Source: Caecibacteroides pullorum
GTDB lineage: Bacteria > Bacteroidota > Bacteroidia > Bacteroidales > Bacteroidaceae
Length of the DNA: 64,000 nt
NCBI RefSeq assembly: GCF_019239235.1
Contig: NZ_JAAZTS010000018.1
Span: 1 to 64,000 of the forward strand
Reading direction: 5' to 3'
Position 1 is the first letter of the stretch; each line of letters begins with the position of its first letter. The notes beneath the pieces are model-generated. The model worked only from the letters and a program-made list of their open reading frames with translations. It did not search any database and was not told where the DNA came from. A program made the translations under genes and the position numbers. Shown here one piece after another: positions 1 through 10,300 of this stretch.

Positions 1-11
1 ATCTTTAGGCT

Positions 12-42
12 TAAAGATACAAAATCTTTAGGTAATAACAAA
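12..42 (-). promoter_or_regulatory. Predicted promoter reading out of the left edge
   Basis: On the minus strand a TTTG (39-42) and TATCTTTA (12-19) are separated by 19 bp, close to the Bacteroidota consensus TTTG-N19-TAnnTTTG. It would drive a gene to the left of the window. It overlaps the foot of a hairpin, so it is only a candidate. Confidence 0.35.
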
Positions 43-69
43 GCCCCAGCTTGTGAAAGTCGGGGCTTT
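40..69. terminator. GC-rich hairpin, possible terminator
   Basis: AAAGCCCC (40-47) pairs with GGGGCTTT (62-69), giving a perfect 8-bp stem with a 14-base loop. Neither side has a long T run, so termination is plausible but unproven. It lies beyond the break in the PL9 fragment and is read through in frame by it. Confidence 0.45.
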
Positions 70-81
70 GTGCTAAACAAA

Positions 82-107
82 GAAGGTGTGCTTTTTGACA
101 CACCTTC
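82..107 (-). terminator. Hairpin at the truncation point of the PL9 fragment
   Basis: GAAGGTGTG (82-90) pairs perfectly with CACACCTTC (99-107) over an 8-base loop. On the minus strand it is followed by TTTGTTT. It begins exactly where homology of the upstream PL9-like frame stops, so it looks like the old downstream terminator now joined to the gene fragment. Confidence 0.5.
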
Positions 108-642
108 ATATTTTCATAAATATTATAATTGCCTCCCTCATTCCTGAAACATTCGGATTGAGTATGCCCGCGCAAAGTTACTTGCGTTCCTACTACTTCA
201 AAGTTATTAAAATGATGACAGGAGCCATCGACATAAAACACACAAACTCTCAACCCCTGAGGACGAACCTGTGACAAATCAAAAACAGGTCGTTCCAACT
301 GATATCCTCCGATATAAAGCCGTTTTGACACACTGCAATCTGTTCTTGACATCTTAAAGACTCGAGCATATAAATTGGTCTTTTCCATAATTTGCTCTTC
401 CGTAATAACATAGACACCAGCACGAAAATATATGGTATCAACGCCCTCCATAGAATAAGCTTTATTCAATGTAGCAAAAGGAGAATCTATCGTACCTTTA
501 TTCAAATCACAGCCATTTGTAGCTACGAAGCAGGTTTTTGCATGTAAACAACATGCATAAAAAAATAAGAATATAAAATAGAATAGTTTCATAGTAAGTT
601 TATCATAATTAAAAGTGAAATGAGGAGGGAATACCCCCTCTT

Positions 643-662
643 AAAAAGATCGCAGATCTTAA
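643..662 (-). terminator. Probable terminator after the SusD gene at 734
   Basis: On the minus strand AAGATC-TGC-GATCTT (660-646) forms a 6-bp hairpin followed by TTT. A second weaker GAGGG/CCCTC hairpin follows at about 622-642. Together they probably end the tandem susCD transcript before the PL9 fragment. Confidence 0.45.
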
Positions 663-733
663 AACATGAATGAAATACCTCATGCTATAAAAACAGCCGA
701 TCTTCTATCGGGATATCCTCTCCTCATTACGAA

Positions 734-2437
734 TTACCATCCGGCATTCTGATCCAAATTCGGATTTTTCAAACGCTCAGATTGAGGAATCGGGAATAAA
801 TACATCTTTTCATTCCACGTACGATTTACCACGTTACGCTCGTATGTAATAGTACCATCTGCATTCTTAGTCAACTTCATTTCTGTGATACTCTTAAGTT
901 TATCACCATCCTTCCACCGTCTCAAATCATAAAAACGATGGCCCTCAAATGCCAATTCAACCATACGCTCATTCTGATATTTAGCCCAAAAAGCATCAGG
1001 TGTCAAACCTGCAGCCAACAAAGGCATTTTCACATCAGCTCTGTCACGAACCACATTTACAGCCTCACGCGCCGTCATATTGAACTCAGAAGGATTATCA
1101 GCAGAACCTGTATATTTAAATACGGCCTCAGCATAGTTCAAATAGAATTCACCTAAACGATAAGTAATCCATGAATGACGAGCTTTTTTCGTTGTACTGT
1201 TTGCACTCAAATCAATAGCAGAATCCAAGTATTTCTTTAGATAATAACCTGTAGGAGTAGCGCCAGAAAGAGGCTCTGCATTCAAACCACCATAAAAAGT
1301 TTCAATCGGATCTGAATTCTTTGAAGGCCATTTGGTATCGCCATTCTTCACAATAGTCATTGCGAAACGCGGATCACGTCCTTCATAAGGATTGGCTGGA
1401 TCATAGCCACTGCCTTCTTCATTCCACAATTTACCCGTAGCTTTCATTTCATAAGCATCCACCAAATTTTGCGTCGGACAGTTACCTGATTTTCCACCAG
1501 GAACACCCATGGGGAAATTATAACCTTCAAGGACATTATCTCCACCGTTCACAAAATAACGACGTACAAAAATCATTTCCTTGTTAGTCCAGTTATCAGC
1601 TCCCCACAACTCTGTATATTTACCTAATTTGAAACCATACTTAGTACAAGTATCAATGACTGCTTTGTTCGCCTCTGCAGCTCTTTTCCAAAGCTCCTGA
1701 TTATTATCTGTATTAAATAATGGACTGGCTGCATACAACGCCGCACGAGCTTTCAATGCCAAAGCTGCATATCGAGTAACACGACCACTCTCTGCAGGGC
1801 TTATTCCATCAAGTCCCAATTGAGTATAATCAGCAGGCAATTCTTCATATAATTGATCGCATTCCTCAATAATGGCGTCAAAGACTTCCTGAACCGGTGT
1901 ACGAGTCAACGAATTGACCTGATCTGTAGAAACCATTTCAGTAAAATAAGGAACATCTCCATAAGCACGAGCCAAATTAAAATAGAAGTAAGCTCTTAAG
2001 AAACGAGCTTCCTTAAAACTGTTATGATAACGGAACATTTGGGCACGATAATCATCATTTAACTTCAACTCATCAAAAGTCAAACCCTGAAACTCTGCCA
2101 AATATTGATTACAAGCTTGAATTCCTTTATAACTTGAAGTCCAAATTGAGGACATCGGATTGGAGGGACTCCAAGAACCGTTTGTAAAATCACAAATATC
2201 ATTGGATGGATAAGCATATTCAGCCTCATCACAAGCAGAAGCCAACATTCCCCCAGAATAAGTTTGGCCAAAATCATAATCCAACATCGCATAAATATTG
2301 GTGACCATACCTATTACATTATCATATGTTTCCTGCACATAATCTTTCCCATAATTGGAATATTCATGATAATCCCAATTACAAGAGGACAAAACAAGCG
2401 TACAGGCCACTCCACTCAAAATATTCTTAAGTTTCAT
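734..2437 (-). CDS. SusD-like outer-membrane glycan-binding lipoprotein
   Basis: A 567-residue RagB/SusD family protein. It starts with a lipoprotein signal whose lipobox is LSSC (Cys at about residue 19). Helical repeats and the C-terminal SusD signature follow (WITYRLGEFYLNYAEA, then ERMVELAFEGHRFYDLRRW, ending in NAGW). SusD proteins sit on the cell surface as a lid over a SusC barrel and help load oligosaccharides. It lies 30 bp after the SusC gene at 2468-5296 and is surely co-transcribed with it. It is the last intact gene of a SusC-SusD-SusC-SusD chain. The substrate cannot be read from the sequence; the locus context suggests pectin. Confidence 0.93.
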   Translation of the reverse strand: MKLKNILSGVACTLVLSSCNWDYHEYSNYGKDYVQETYDNVIGMVTNIYAMLDYDFGQTYSGGMLASACDEAEYAYPSNDICDFTNGSWSPSNPMSSIWTSSYKGIQACNQYLAEFQGLTFDELKLNDDYRAQMFRYHNSFKEARFLRAYFYFNLARAYGDVPYFTEMVSTDQVNSLTRTPVQEVFDAIIEECDQLYEELPADYTQLGLDGISPAESGRVTRYAALALKARAALYAASPLFNTDNNQELWKRAAEANKAVIDTCTKYGFKLGKYTELWGADNWTNKEMIFVRRYFVNGGDNVLEGYNFPMGVPGGKSGNCPTQNLVDAYEMKATGKLWNEEGSGYDPANPYEGRDPRFAMTIVKNGDTKWPSKNSDPIETFYGGLNAEPLSGATPTGYYLKKYLDSAIDLSANSTTKKARHSWITYRLGEFYLNYAEAVFKYTGSADNPSEFNMTAREAVNVVRDRADVKMPLLAAGLTPDAFWAKYQNERMVELAFEGHRFYDLRRWKDGDKLKSITEMKLTKNADGTITYERNVVNRTWNEKMYLFPIPQSERLKNPNLDQNAGW

Positions 2438-2467
2438 AATTATCTAATCAAATTAAAAAATTAATCA

Positions 2468-5296
2468 TTAAAATCCAATGGTCAAACCTGCAACCAAACT
2501 ACGAGTCAAAGGATTTGTTGCTCCATAAGATTCTGGATCTGAAATCTTAATCTTATCAAAACACAAAAGATCGATTCCTCTTACATAAATCTTTGCGTTA
2601 CCTAAGATTTTGCTCTTCTTCACTAAATTTTCCGGGAATTTATAGTACAATTCAACAGAGCGCAGTTTCAAGAATGAACGATCTGCCAACCACAGTGTAT
2701 TTGTCTGATAATTATTCTCATTGCTCTGAGAGCTCAAACGAGGATATTTAGCATTCTGATTACTTTCAGTCCAACGATTATCATAATATTCCTGAGAAAT
2801 TGTGGTGTTGTTAACCAATGGCCAATACAAACTCTTTGTATTCAACACAGCGGAATATCTGCCTGTACCCTGGAACATAGCTTCCAAACCAAGACCTCTC
2901 CATTCTGCACCTAAATTAAAAGAATAATAAAGTTCAGGAGCCGAAGTACTGTAGCCAATAGCAACTTTATCATTTTCATCAATCACATTATCATTATTGA
3001 TATCTTTATATTTGATATCACCAGGTCTAACCGTTCCAAAAGACTGCTGAGGACTTGCATCAATATCAGCTTGGTCTTTAAAGAATCCCTCTACAACCAA
3101 ACCATAAGTTTGATTCAAGGGATCGCCCGTAGTCACCAAGTTATCATACATCTTAGGTTCTTCCATCTGCTCAACAATCTTATTCTTAGCTAAGGCAAAA
3201 TTACCTCCTAAATTAATAAGAACTTCACCAAATTGCTTGTTGTACTTTATACCCAATTCTGTACCCCAACTATCTACAATACCACCGTTTTCATAAGGAG
3301 CTGTAAAACCTAATACACTTGAATAATGTCCACTTGAAGACACCCAAATGTCCGAACGTCTTTCATAATAAGCATCAATATTAATATCTAATCCTTTGAG
3401 CAGGCTTACATCCCAACCCAAATTGTATTTATAGCCTTTTTCATGAGTCGAATTAATAGATGCCAAACGTCCAAGAGTCCAAGAACTAGTTCCCACTGAA
3501 TAGTTCGTATCAAATGCATAACCATTACCACTACCATAAGTTTGTTCCCAATAATTAGAAGCAGGAATACGGTCTGTATTAATAATACCCATTGATGCTC
3601 TCAGCTTCATGAAATCAATCCATGAAATATTCTTAATAAAATTCTCTTTAGACATCACCCAAGCCAATCCCAAGGTAGGAGAAAATCCCCACTTATGTCC
3701 AGGGGCCAGCATATTGGATGCTGAAGCAACCAATGTCAGATCAGCAAAATATCTGTCCTTATAGCCATAATGAGTATAAAAAGAAGCATTTCCTCTATAC
3801 CAAGTCTGGTCAATACCTTTCGTATTACGATATTCATAATCCCATTTCAACTGACTATAAATCTTATTATCTGCATTAATCTGCTTGTCATAAAACAAAG
3901 TCGCAGCAAAATTGAACACACGGGTAAAAGCTATACATTTAGCAGTAGAGCCCATTGCACTTTCCTTACCATCTGTATAATAAGAAGTCGCTGAAGGAAC
4001 ACCATTTTCCCATGCAGTAACAGAATTACTTCCATATACAAACGTCTTTGAATGATCTTCCCAGTACTGAGCATAGTTGTCATAAGAAAGTAATGCACTA
4101 GCACCTAATCCAGGAGTAATAGCAGAAAGATCCTGTTCCAAGGTCATATCTGCAAACAAAGTTCTTTCATGGAATTTAGTATAAGCCGCAGCTTGGGACA
4201 CAGCTACAGGATTCTTTGTACCAGCCCAAATAGCGCTACCACCCCAAGTTCCATTTTCCAATCGAGCTGGATATGCAGCAGAAGGCAATGTGTAAATCAT
4301 ATCCCACAAGTCCGCTCCTGCTTCACCATCAGCACCGGGTGCCCTTGTCTCAGACAGTACGCCCAAAACATTAAGCTTCAACTTAGTATTATCACTTAAG
4401 TCAATATCCAAATTTGTACGTAGATTGGCTCTAGAATACTGATCCTGAGTAGAATATCCATCATTCATATATGGATTGGCTATAAAACCTTTATTCGTTG
4501 TCAAGTTAGCCATAGCGTAATAACGGAATTTTTTAGCTCCACCACGAAAACTGATATTATAAATGTTTGTGGCATCCATATTACGGAACGTTTCTCCCAT
4601 CCAATCTACATTAGGATACAAAAATGGATAATTTCCCGTCTTGAAGGCGTTCAATTCATCTGGTGAATAACGAACTGCCAATCCGTCATTCGTTAAAGCC
4701 TCATTCATTGCATTCGCATAAGTATAGCTATCTACAAACTTAGGCTTACGAACCTGCCAACCCATCCCATGTTCATATACAAACTTAATCTCTCGAGAAT
4801 CGTATTTACCACGCTTCGTCGTTATATTAATTACACCGTCAATGCCTTTATAACCATAAAGAGCTACAGCAGCAGCATCCTTTAAGATGCTAACTGATTC
4901 AACTTCTTCAGGCGTAATGTCATTAATATCACGTTCAATACCATCTACCAATATCAGAGTTTTTGTTCCTGACAGTGTTTTCAATCCTCTCACGAGCAAA
5001 GTTGGATTATAGTCGGCATAAGTACCTGAATTCTGCAAAACAGTCAGACCCGTTCCATATCCAAAAAGAGAATTACCAATATTCTTAGCACTGCGCTTAT
5101 TAAACTCCTCATTATATATGATAGAAGTCGACGCCGTTGTTTCTTCCAGCGTTTGAGCCTTCTGATAACCAATCTGCACCATTTTAGAATACTTGACAGG
5201 TTTGTCAGCAGCTACACTATCCACATATTCCTGCGCGTTGGATTGCATGGCCATCGCAACACAAAAAGCAGAAATTATCAATTTATTTTTCTTCAT
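2468..5296 (-). CDS. SusC-like TonB-dependent receptor lacking the N-terminal regulatory-like domain
   Basis: A 942-residue outer-membrane TonB-dependent transporter for oligosaccharides. I place the start at 5296 (MKKNKLII, followed by a signal peptide ending SNAQ); the upstream in-frame Met at 5338 would overlap the preceding SusD and spoil the signal peptide. The plug is clear (LLVRGLKTLSG, ILVDGIERDI, VESVSILKDAAAVALYG, INITTKRG) and the barrel ends in LTIGF. Unlike its neighbours it has no carboxypeptidase-regulatory-like domain between the signal and the plug: the TonB-box-like stretch around MVQIGYQKAQ comes at about residue 38. It is the second SusC of a tandem pair and depends on the promoter upstream of 10494. 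Confidence 0.94.
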   Translation of the reverse strand: MKKNKLIISAFCVAMAMQSNAQEYVDSVAADKPVKYSKMVQIGYQKAQTLEETTASTSIIYNEEFNKRSAKNIGNSLFGYGTGLTVLQNSGTYADYNPTLLVRGLKTLSGTKTLILVDGIERDINDITPEEVESVSILKDAAAVALYGYKGIDGVINITTKRGKYDSREIKFVYEHGMGWQVRKPKFVDSYTYANAMNEALTNDGLAVRYSPDELNAFKTGNYPFLYPNVDWMGETFRNMDATNIYNISFRGGAKKFRYYAMANLTTNKGFIANPYMNDGYSTQDQYSRANLRTNLDIDLSDNTKLKLNVLGVLSETRAPGADGEAGADLWDMIYTLPSAAYPARLENGTWGGSAIWAGTKNPVAVSQAAAYTKFHERTLFADMTLEQDLSAITPGLGASALLSYDNYAQYWEDHSKTFVYGSNSVTAWENGVPSATSYYTDGKESAMGSTAKCIAFTRVFNFAATLFYDKQINADNKIYSQLKWDYEYRNTKGIDQTWYRGNASFYTHYGYKDRYFADLTLVASASNMLAPGHKWGFSPTLGLAWVMSKENFIKNISWIDFMKLRASMGIINTDRIPASNYWEQTYGSGNGYAFDTNYSVGTSSWTLGRLASINSTHEKGYKYNLGWDVSLLKGLDINIDAYYERRSDIWVSSSGHYSSVLGFTAPYENGGIVDSWGTELGIKYNKQFGEVLINLGGNFALAKNKIVEQMEEPKMYDNLVTTGDPLNQTYGLVVEGFFKDQADIDASPQQSFGTVRPGDIKYKDINNDNVIDENDKVAIGYSTSAPELYYSFNLGAEWRGLGLEAMFQGTGRYSAVLNTKSLYWPLVNNTTISQEYYDNRWTESNQNAKYPRLSSQSNENNYQTNTLWLADRSFLKLRSVELYYKFPENLVKKSKILGNAKIYVRGIDLLCFDKIKISDPESYGATNPLTRSLVAGLTIGF

Positions 5297-5331
5297 AATA
5301 AGTTCGATCAAAAAAGTTGTTAATCTGTTCT

Positions 5332-7308
5332 TTACCATCCCGGATTCTGTACCAATCCATAGCCCTTATTTACTTCTGTTGCCGGGAATGGTGACAAGTA
5401 CCATTTAGGATCAAATCCGTTAGTCCACCAATAACGAACAGGATTGTTCAGCTCATACTTCTCATATTCAAATTTGCTGGGATAAGGCATCGTCTTATCA
5501 TCGTTACCATACCAAGGTTCATCTCGACGCTCTCCATTTTCGTCCAAACGGTAAATCAAAAGTCCATGAAGCTGTTTCGAGAATATATCTGCACGTTTAT
5601 AACGAATCAAGTCAAAGAAACGAGCATCTTCCATACCTAATTCACAAGCACGTTCACGCAGGATTTCTTCCAACAGTGCATTCTTATCTGACAACAGATT
5701 CTTATCCGGGTTACACTCAACCAATCCTTTCATACCTACACGCGCACGCACAATATCAATCTGATCAACAGCTTTCTGCATATCCCCCTGTTGACTTTGG
5801 CAAAGAGCCTCTGCATAAATCAAATGCAATTCCGACAGACGAATGCAAGGCCAATGCACATAACGACGAAGCATATCATCGCCCATCAAGAATTTCATTG
5901 GAGCATATCCTGTTGCAAATGAAGCAGTCTGCGTTGTAGGATTAGTACTAGCATCTTTTCCACCAAGCCATGATTCAAAACTACGTCCAGCCATATTACC
6001 AGTTGTCCAATCCATAGAAATGCGTTGGCCATTCACAACCGCTTCTTCATACAAGCGTGGGTCACGGGTAAGTACAATATTATCATCTACCACATTACCT
6101 GTTTGAAACATTTCATCTAACCGGCCTTCAGCTTTCGTTTTCTCCCAATCAAAAGGAGTTCCATCTTTCCAAGGAAACATCTCAACATACTCTTGCGTAG
6201 GACTATAACCTCTGTGAATACTCATCAAAGGATCACCCCACTGATGCCAGTTATAATGACTGGATTTAAAGGCATCATAGTCAATCACACGTGTACTCAG
6301 CAACACTTCCGGACTATCCAAATTGGCATAACCAGAACGATAAGCCAAACGATAATCTTCTGGACGTGTACCATTGGCCTGTTGTAAATGATATCCACCC
6401 TTAGAAGCTAACTCATTAAAAAACTCCTCACAAGCTTTCAAACAACGATCCCACAGTTCAGCCTTATATCCCCCATACCAGATGGCTGGATTATCCGTAG
6501 CACCTGGATAGTAAGGTTCTACATCATTAAACAATGGAGATGCTGCAAATTGCAAAATTCGACATTTATAAGCAAGAGCTGCTGCACGATTCCAACGACC
6601 TGCATCGGCAGCAGGTGTTTCCACCGTCCATGGCAAAACAGCTGCGGCTTCATCCAGCAACTGTACCATGAAATCAACATTCTCTTCCACACTATTACGT
6701 GGCATTGAATACGTAGCGTCCGTTCCTGTAAAAGTCGCCTTAATCAAAGGCACACCACCATAGTGACGGAAAACATCAAAATATCGAGAAGCTAAGATAC
6801 ATTTTGCTTGCGCAACCATCGACTGCTTTTCTTCCTCGCTTAATCCAGGTACAGCATCAATGTTTTCGATCAACATCCAAACACCACGAACAGCCTCCCA
6901 AATATTATTTCTGAGGTAGTCAAACTTATCAGAACGCTTACCGTAGTTTGCAGAATGTGTTCCAGAAAAATAAGGTCCTGATATACCTGCCGAAGGATAA
7001 GTAAACACATACAAATCTGTCAAAGCTTCAGGTTTGCCGACATAGTTATTTGAACTTTCCTGATTTGCTACATTCTTATAAGGCAAACCATAATATTGCA
7101 TTCCATACAGATTTGTTAAAAACTGACGAGTATATTCAGCATTATTAAAAACGGTATCTTTAGTAACCGATCCGCCAGGAGCTTTTTCTAGAAATGCACT
7201 TCCGAATTTAATTTCATCCACACAAGATGTAATAGCCATGGAAGTAACAAATAAACCTGAAACAAGCCTTAACGTCCAATTATTATATTTTTTCATCTTT
7301 CTATACAT
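5332..7308 (-). CDS. SusD-like outer-membrane glycan-binding lipoprotein
   Basis: A 658-residue RagB/SusD family lipoprotein with lipobox ITSC (Cys at about residue 29 from the first Met). The alternative start at 7296 (MKKYNN) gives a more typical signal peptide and an 18-bp gap from the upstream SusC stop. SusD hallmarks are RLSELHLIYAEALCQ, the block ERACELGMEDARFFDLIRY, and the terminal VQNPGW. It is the surface lid partner of the SusC at 7315-10494 and is followed after 35 bp by the second SusC of the tandem. It differs strongly from the SusD at 734, so the two pairs probably take different oligosaccharides from the same polymer. Confidence 0.93.
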   Translation of the reverse strand: MYRKMKKYNNWTLRLVSGLFVTSMAITSCVDEIKFGSAFLEKAPGGSVTKDTVFNNAEYTRQFLTNLYGMQYYGLPYKNVANQESSNNYVGKPEALTDLYVFTYPSAGISGPYFSGTHSANYGKRSDKFDYLRNNIWEAVRGVWMLIENIDAVPGLSEEEKQSMVAQAKCILASRYFDVFRHYGGVPLIKATFTGTDATYSMPRNSVEENVDFMVQLLDEAAAVLPWTVETPAADAGRWNRAAALAYKCRILQFAASPLFNDVEPYYPGATDNPAIWYGGYKAELWDRCLKACEEFFNELASKGGYHLQQANGTRPEDYRLAYRSGYANLDSPEVLLSTRVIDYDAFKSSHYNWHQWGDPLMSIHRGYSPTQEYVEMFPWKDGTPFDWEKTKAEGRLDEMFQTGNVVDDNIVLTRDPRLYEEAVVNGQRISMDWTTGNMAGRSFESWLGGKDASTNPTTQTASFATGYAPMKFLMGDDMLRRYVHWPCIRLSELHLIYAEALCQSQQGDMQKAVDQIDIVRARVGMKGLVECNPDKNLLSDKNALLEEILRERACELGMEDARFFDLIRYKRADIFSKQLHGLLIYRLDENGERRDEPWYGNDDKTMPYPSKFEYEKYELNNPVRYWWTNGFDPKWYLSPFPATEVNKGYGLVQNPGW

Positions 7309-7314
7309 GTAATA

Positions 7315-10300
7315 TTAAAAACCTAATTTCAGACTTAACGAATACGTTTTAGTCAACGGATAAGAAGGAGAGTTACTTGCTCTAGACTCAGGATCACCCC
7401 AAATATACGGAGTGAAAGTCAACAAGTTATAACCACTTAAAGCTAACTGGAATGTATTCAATTTCAGTTTCTTCATAAACGGCAAATCAAAATTATAAGC
7501 GATTTGCAGATTTTTCAAACGAAGATATTTCGAATCTTTCTCCCACAATGTAGACTCTGCATAATTGTTTGCATCACGCAAGAATGTAGGACGAGGATAA
7601 GCTGCGTTCGGATCTGGATTATCAGGAGTCCAAGTATTATCCAACATATAAACCAAAAGACCACCTTGATCAGCATCGTTTCGATCTGTAAAAGGCTTAC
7701 GGAATACGTTTGAAATATTGCGGCTAACATTCCATGCGCCAGTCCACTGCATAGAAACATCCCAACCTTTCCAGCTGAAGCCTAAGTTCAAGCCAGCCAT
7801 ATACTCAGGATCATCAGTAAAACCAAAATCACGTGACATATCATTCGAATCAATCTTTCCATCACCATTCAAGTCCACGTATACGCAATCACCATCTTTC
7901 AGGTCTGTAATCAACTGTTCAGGCATATCCACTCCGTATACCTCCTTATAATGTTCAGGAGTCGTTTCCGAATTGTAATATTCAAAGAACTTATACTGAC
8001 TTCTCGCCCCGAGTCTTCTCCCTTTCTGATACATATATTCTTCATTCATGGGAGCCTCTTTACGTTCCTTTACTCGGTTCTGATTATACATCAGATTCAA
8101 TCCTACATTGTATCTGAAATCGCTTCCAACCTGGTCGTTCCATTTCAAAGAAATTTCCCATCCCCAACTACGCATAGAGCCAAGATTGGCAACTGGAAGT
8201 GCAAAACCTAATACAGAAGGTGCAGTTCCATCGCTCAACATGATGTCTGTTCGATCTTCATGATAATAATCGAATGTAGTGCGCAAGCGGTCATTAAAGA
8301 AATTTGCATCCACACCAAAATTCATCTTCAGAGCCTTTTCCCAAGTCACATCTTGATTGTTCTTTGAACTTTCGTATGCTGCAGGGCTAGGCGTGGAATT
8401 ATTTATACCAAACAAGAAACCATGTCCATCACGATTAATCAATGTTGTATTATTAACAGCATAAGGATCTGACAGATACAAGAATCGTTGTGTATTTCCG
8501 TCAAAACTATCATTTCCGACAAGACCCAGCGTATAGCGGAATTTCAAGAAACTAATTACCGGTTTAATAGGCTGCCAGAATTTTTCCTCACTAACTACCC
8601 AACCAATAGAACCAGCCGGGAAAGTACCAAAACGTTTACCAGGAGCATAGTTTTCCGAACCATTATAACCGATATTAAATTCTGCCAAATAACGATTCTT
8701 CCAATCATAAGTTGCACGACCAACCAAGCCTACCAGGCCTCGGGGAATATCTGAATATGCAGAAGGATAATATGTTTTTGACTGGTTATACAGCAACAAG
8801 GCGGTCACATGATGATCGCCAAAATTACGAGCATAATTGAAAGCTGCTTCCATATACCAATTACGGGATTTAGCCGGATCGCGATCTTCATAACTCAATT
8901 GGCTATTTTGACCATATTTCTTGTATGCAATAGTACCGTCATCCTGTAACACCGGGGTATAAGTCGCAATGCTGGCCTTAGCCTGCGTATAAGCTGTAAA
9001 TCCACTGTTATAAGATCCCTTTAAATGAAAAGACAAACCTTTGGTTACAAAATCCAATTTTTGTTTTAACTGTAAGTCAGAAGTCAGTGTATTATTACTA
9101 GTCTGCATAAAACCACCGCCATAATAACCGATACCGTTTCCACCTACAAAAGGTAAACGTAAATCTGAGTAATCATTAGCAGCATTGACCAGCTTTCCAT
9201 CCACAAATCCAGGACTAGAGAAAGGAGTCGAATAATACATATTAATCAACATACCGGCACTTCCTTGACCTGTGTACGGTTTAGAAGCATTATTCACGTT
9301 ACCAGCAATATTCATCGTCAACGTTGTTGTCTTAGTAACGTCAATATCCAAATTCGAACGATAGTTAAAACGATTATACTGATAAGACAAATTGTAAGGC
9401 AAATCAAATTCCTTGAATAAACCACCTTGGGTATACGCACCTGCTGAAATAAAATAGCGAATGCGATCCGTACCACCGGAGATATTCACGTTATGCTGAG
9501 TTTGCACAGTCATATCTTTCAAACAGTAATCAATCCAATTGACACTCGGAAAACGAATAGGATCAGAACCGTCCTTAAATTTCTGAATGATTGCTTCATC
9601 AAACACAGGCTCCGTACCATCCAATTCATTAATCATGTTATAGAAAGTGGCATATTGGTATGAATTAACCATCTCAATTGGTTTCGTCGGTGCAATGATA
9701 CTAGCCGATGAAGAAACAGAAATCTTAGCTTTACCTTCCTTACCACGCTTAGTCGTAATCAACACAACGCCATTAGCACCACGTACACCAAATACAGCTG
9801 TAGCCGATGCGTCCTTCAAAATAGAAATACTTTCAATTTCGTTCGGGTCGATGTCATTAAAATCACGTTCTACACCATCTACCTGAATCAAAGGAGAAGA
9901 CTGATTCCAAGTAGCCTGGCCACGCACAAATATCTGAGCAGCATCGCTACCCGGTTCACCAGAATACTGCACCGTTGTCAAACCAGCCATTTGACCAGAC
10001 AACATATTCGAGATTGATCCTGTAGGTGTTTTTACCAATTCTTCGCCTTTAACACTTGCAATAGAACCCGTCACAGACACTTTCTTCTGCACACCATAAG
10101 CTACGACCTCCACTTCACCCAATATCTGTGAATCATCTTTCAAAACAACTTCCATGCTAGGTTTGGCCACAACAGTTTCTGTTGTATATCCAATAAATGA
10201 AACGATCAATTTTGCACCTTTAGGCACATTCAACTTGAATACACCATCTATATCAGTAATTGTACCATTTGTAGATTGCCCTTCAACAATGACATTCGCA

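Larger units (their letters stand above)
11..592 (-). pseudogene. Truncated PL9-type polysaccharide lyase (N-terminal part only)
   Basis: The reading frame has a signal peptide (to about residue 18, ending CLHA) and the start of a right-handed parallel beta-helix. Recognisable blocks are FYVDGS, FEVVGTQVT, HTQSECFRNEGG and NIYEN, which I associate with family PL9 pectin / rhamnogalacturonan lyases. Such enzymes are usually several hundred residues longer. Homology ends at about residue 162; the last 30 residues are translated from two transcription-terminator-like hairpins (107-82 and 69-40), so the catalytic part of the helix is gone. The gene follows the SusD at 734-2437 in the same direction, after a possible terminator. 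It was probably the lyase of this locus and is now a remnant. A short functional secreted protein is possible but unlikely. Confidence 0.7.

Noticed and set aside
5297..5338. Upstream start of the second SusC at 5338
   Set aside because: It overlaps the preceding SusD stop and places 14 non-signal residues before a normal signal peptide; the ATG at 5296 is better.
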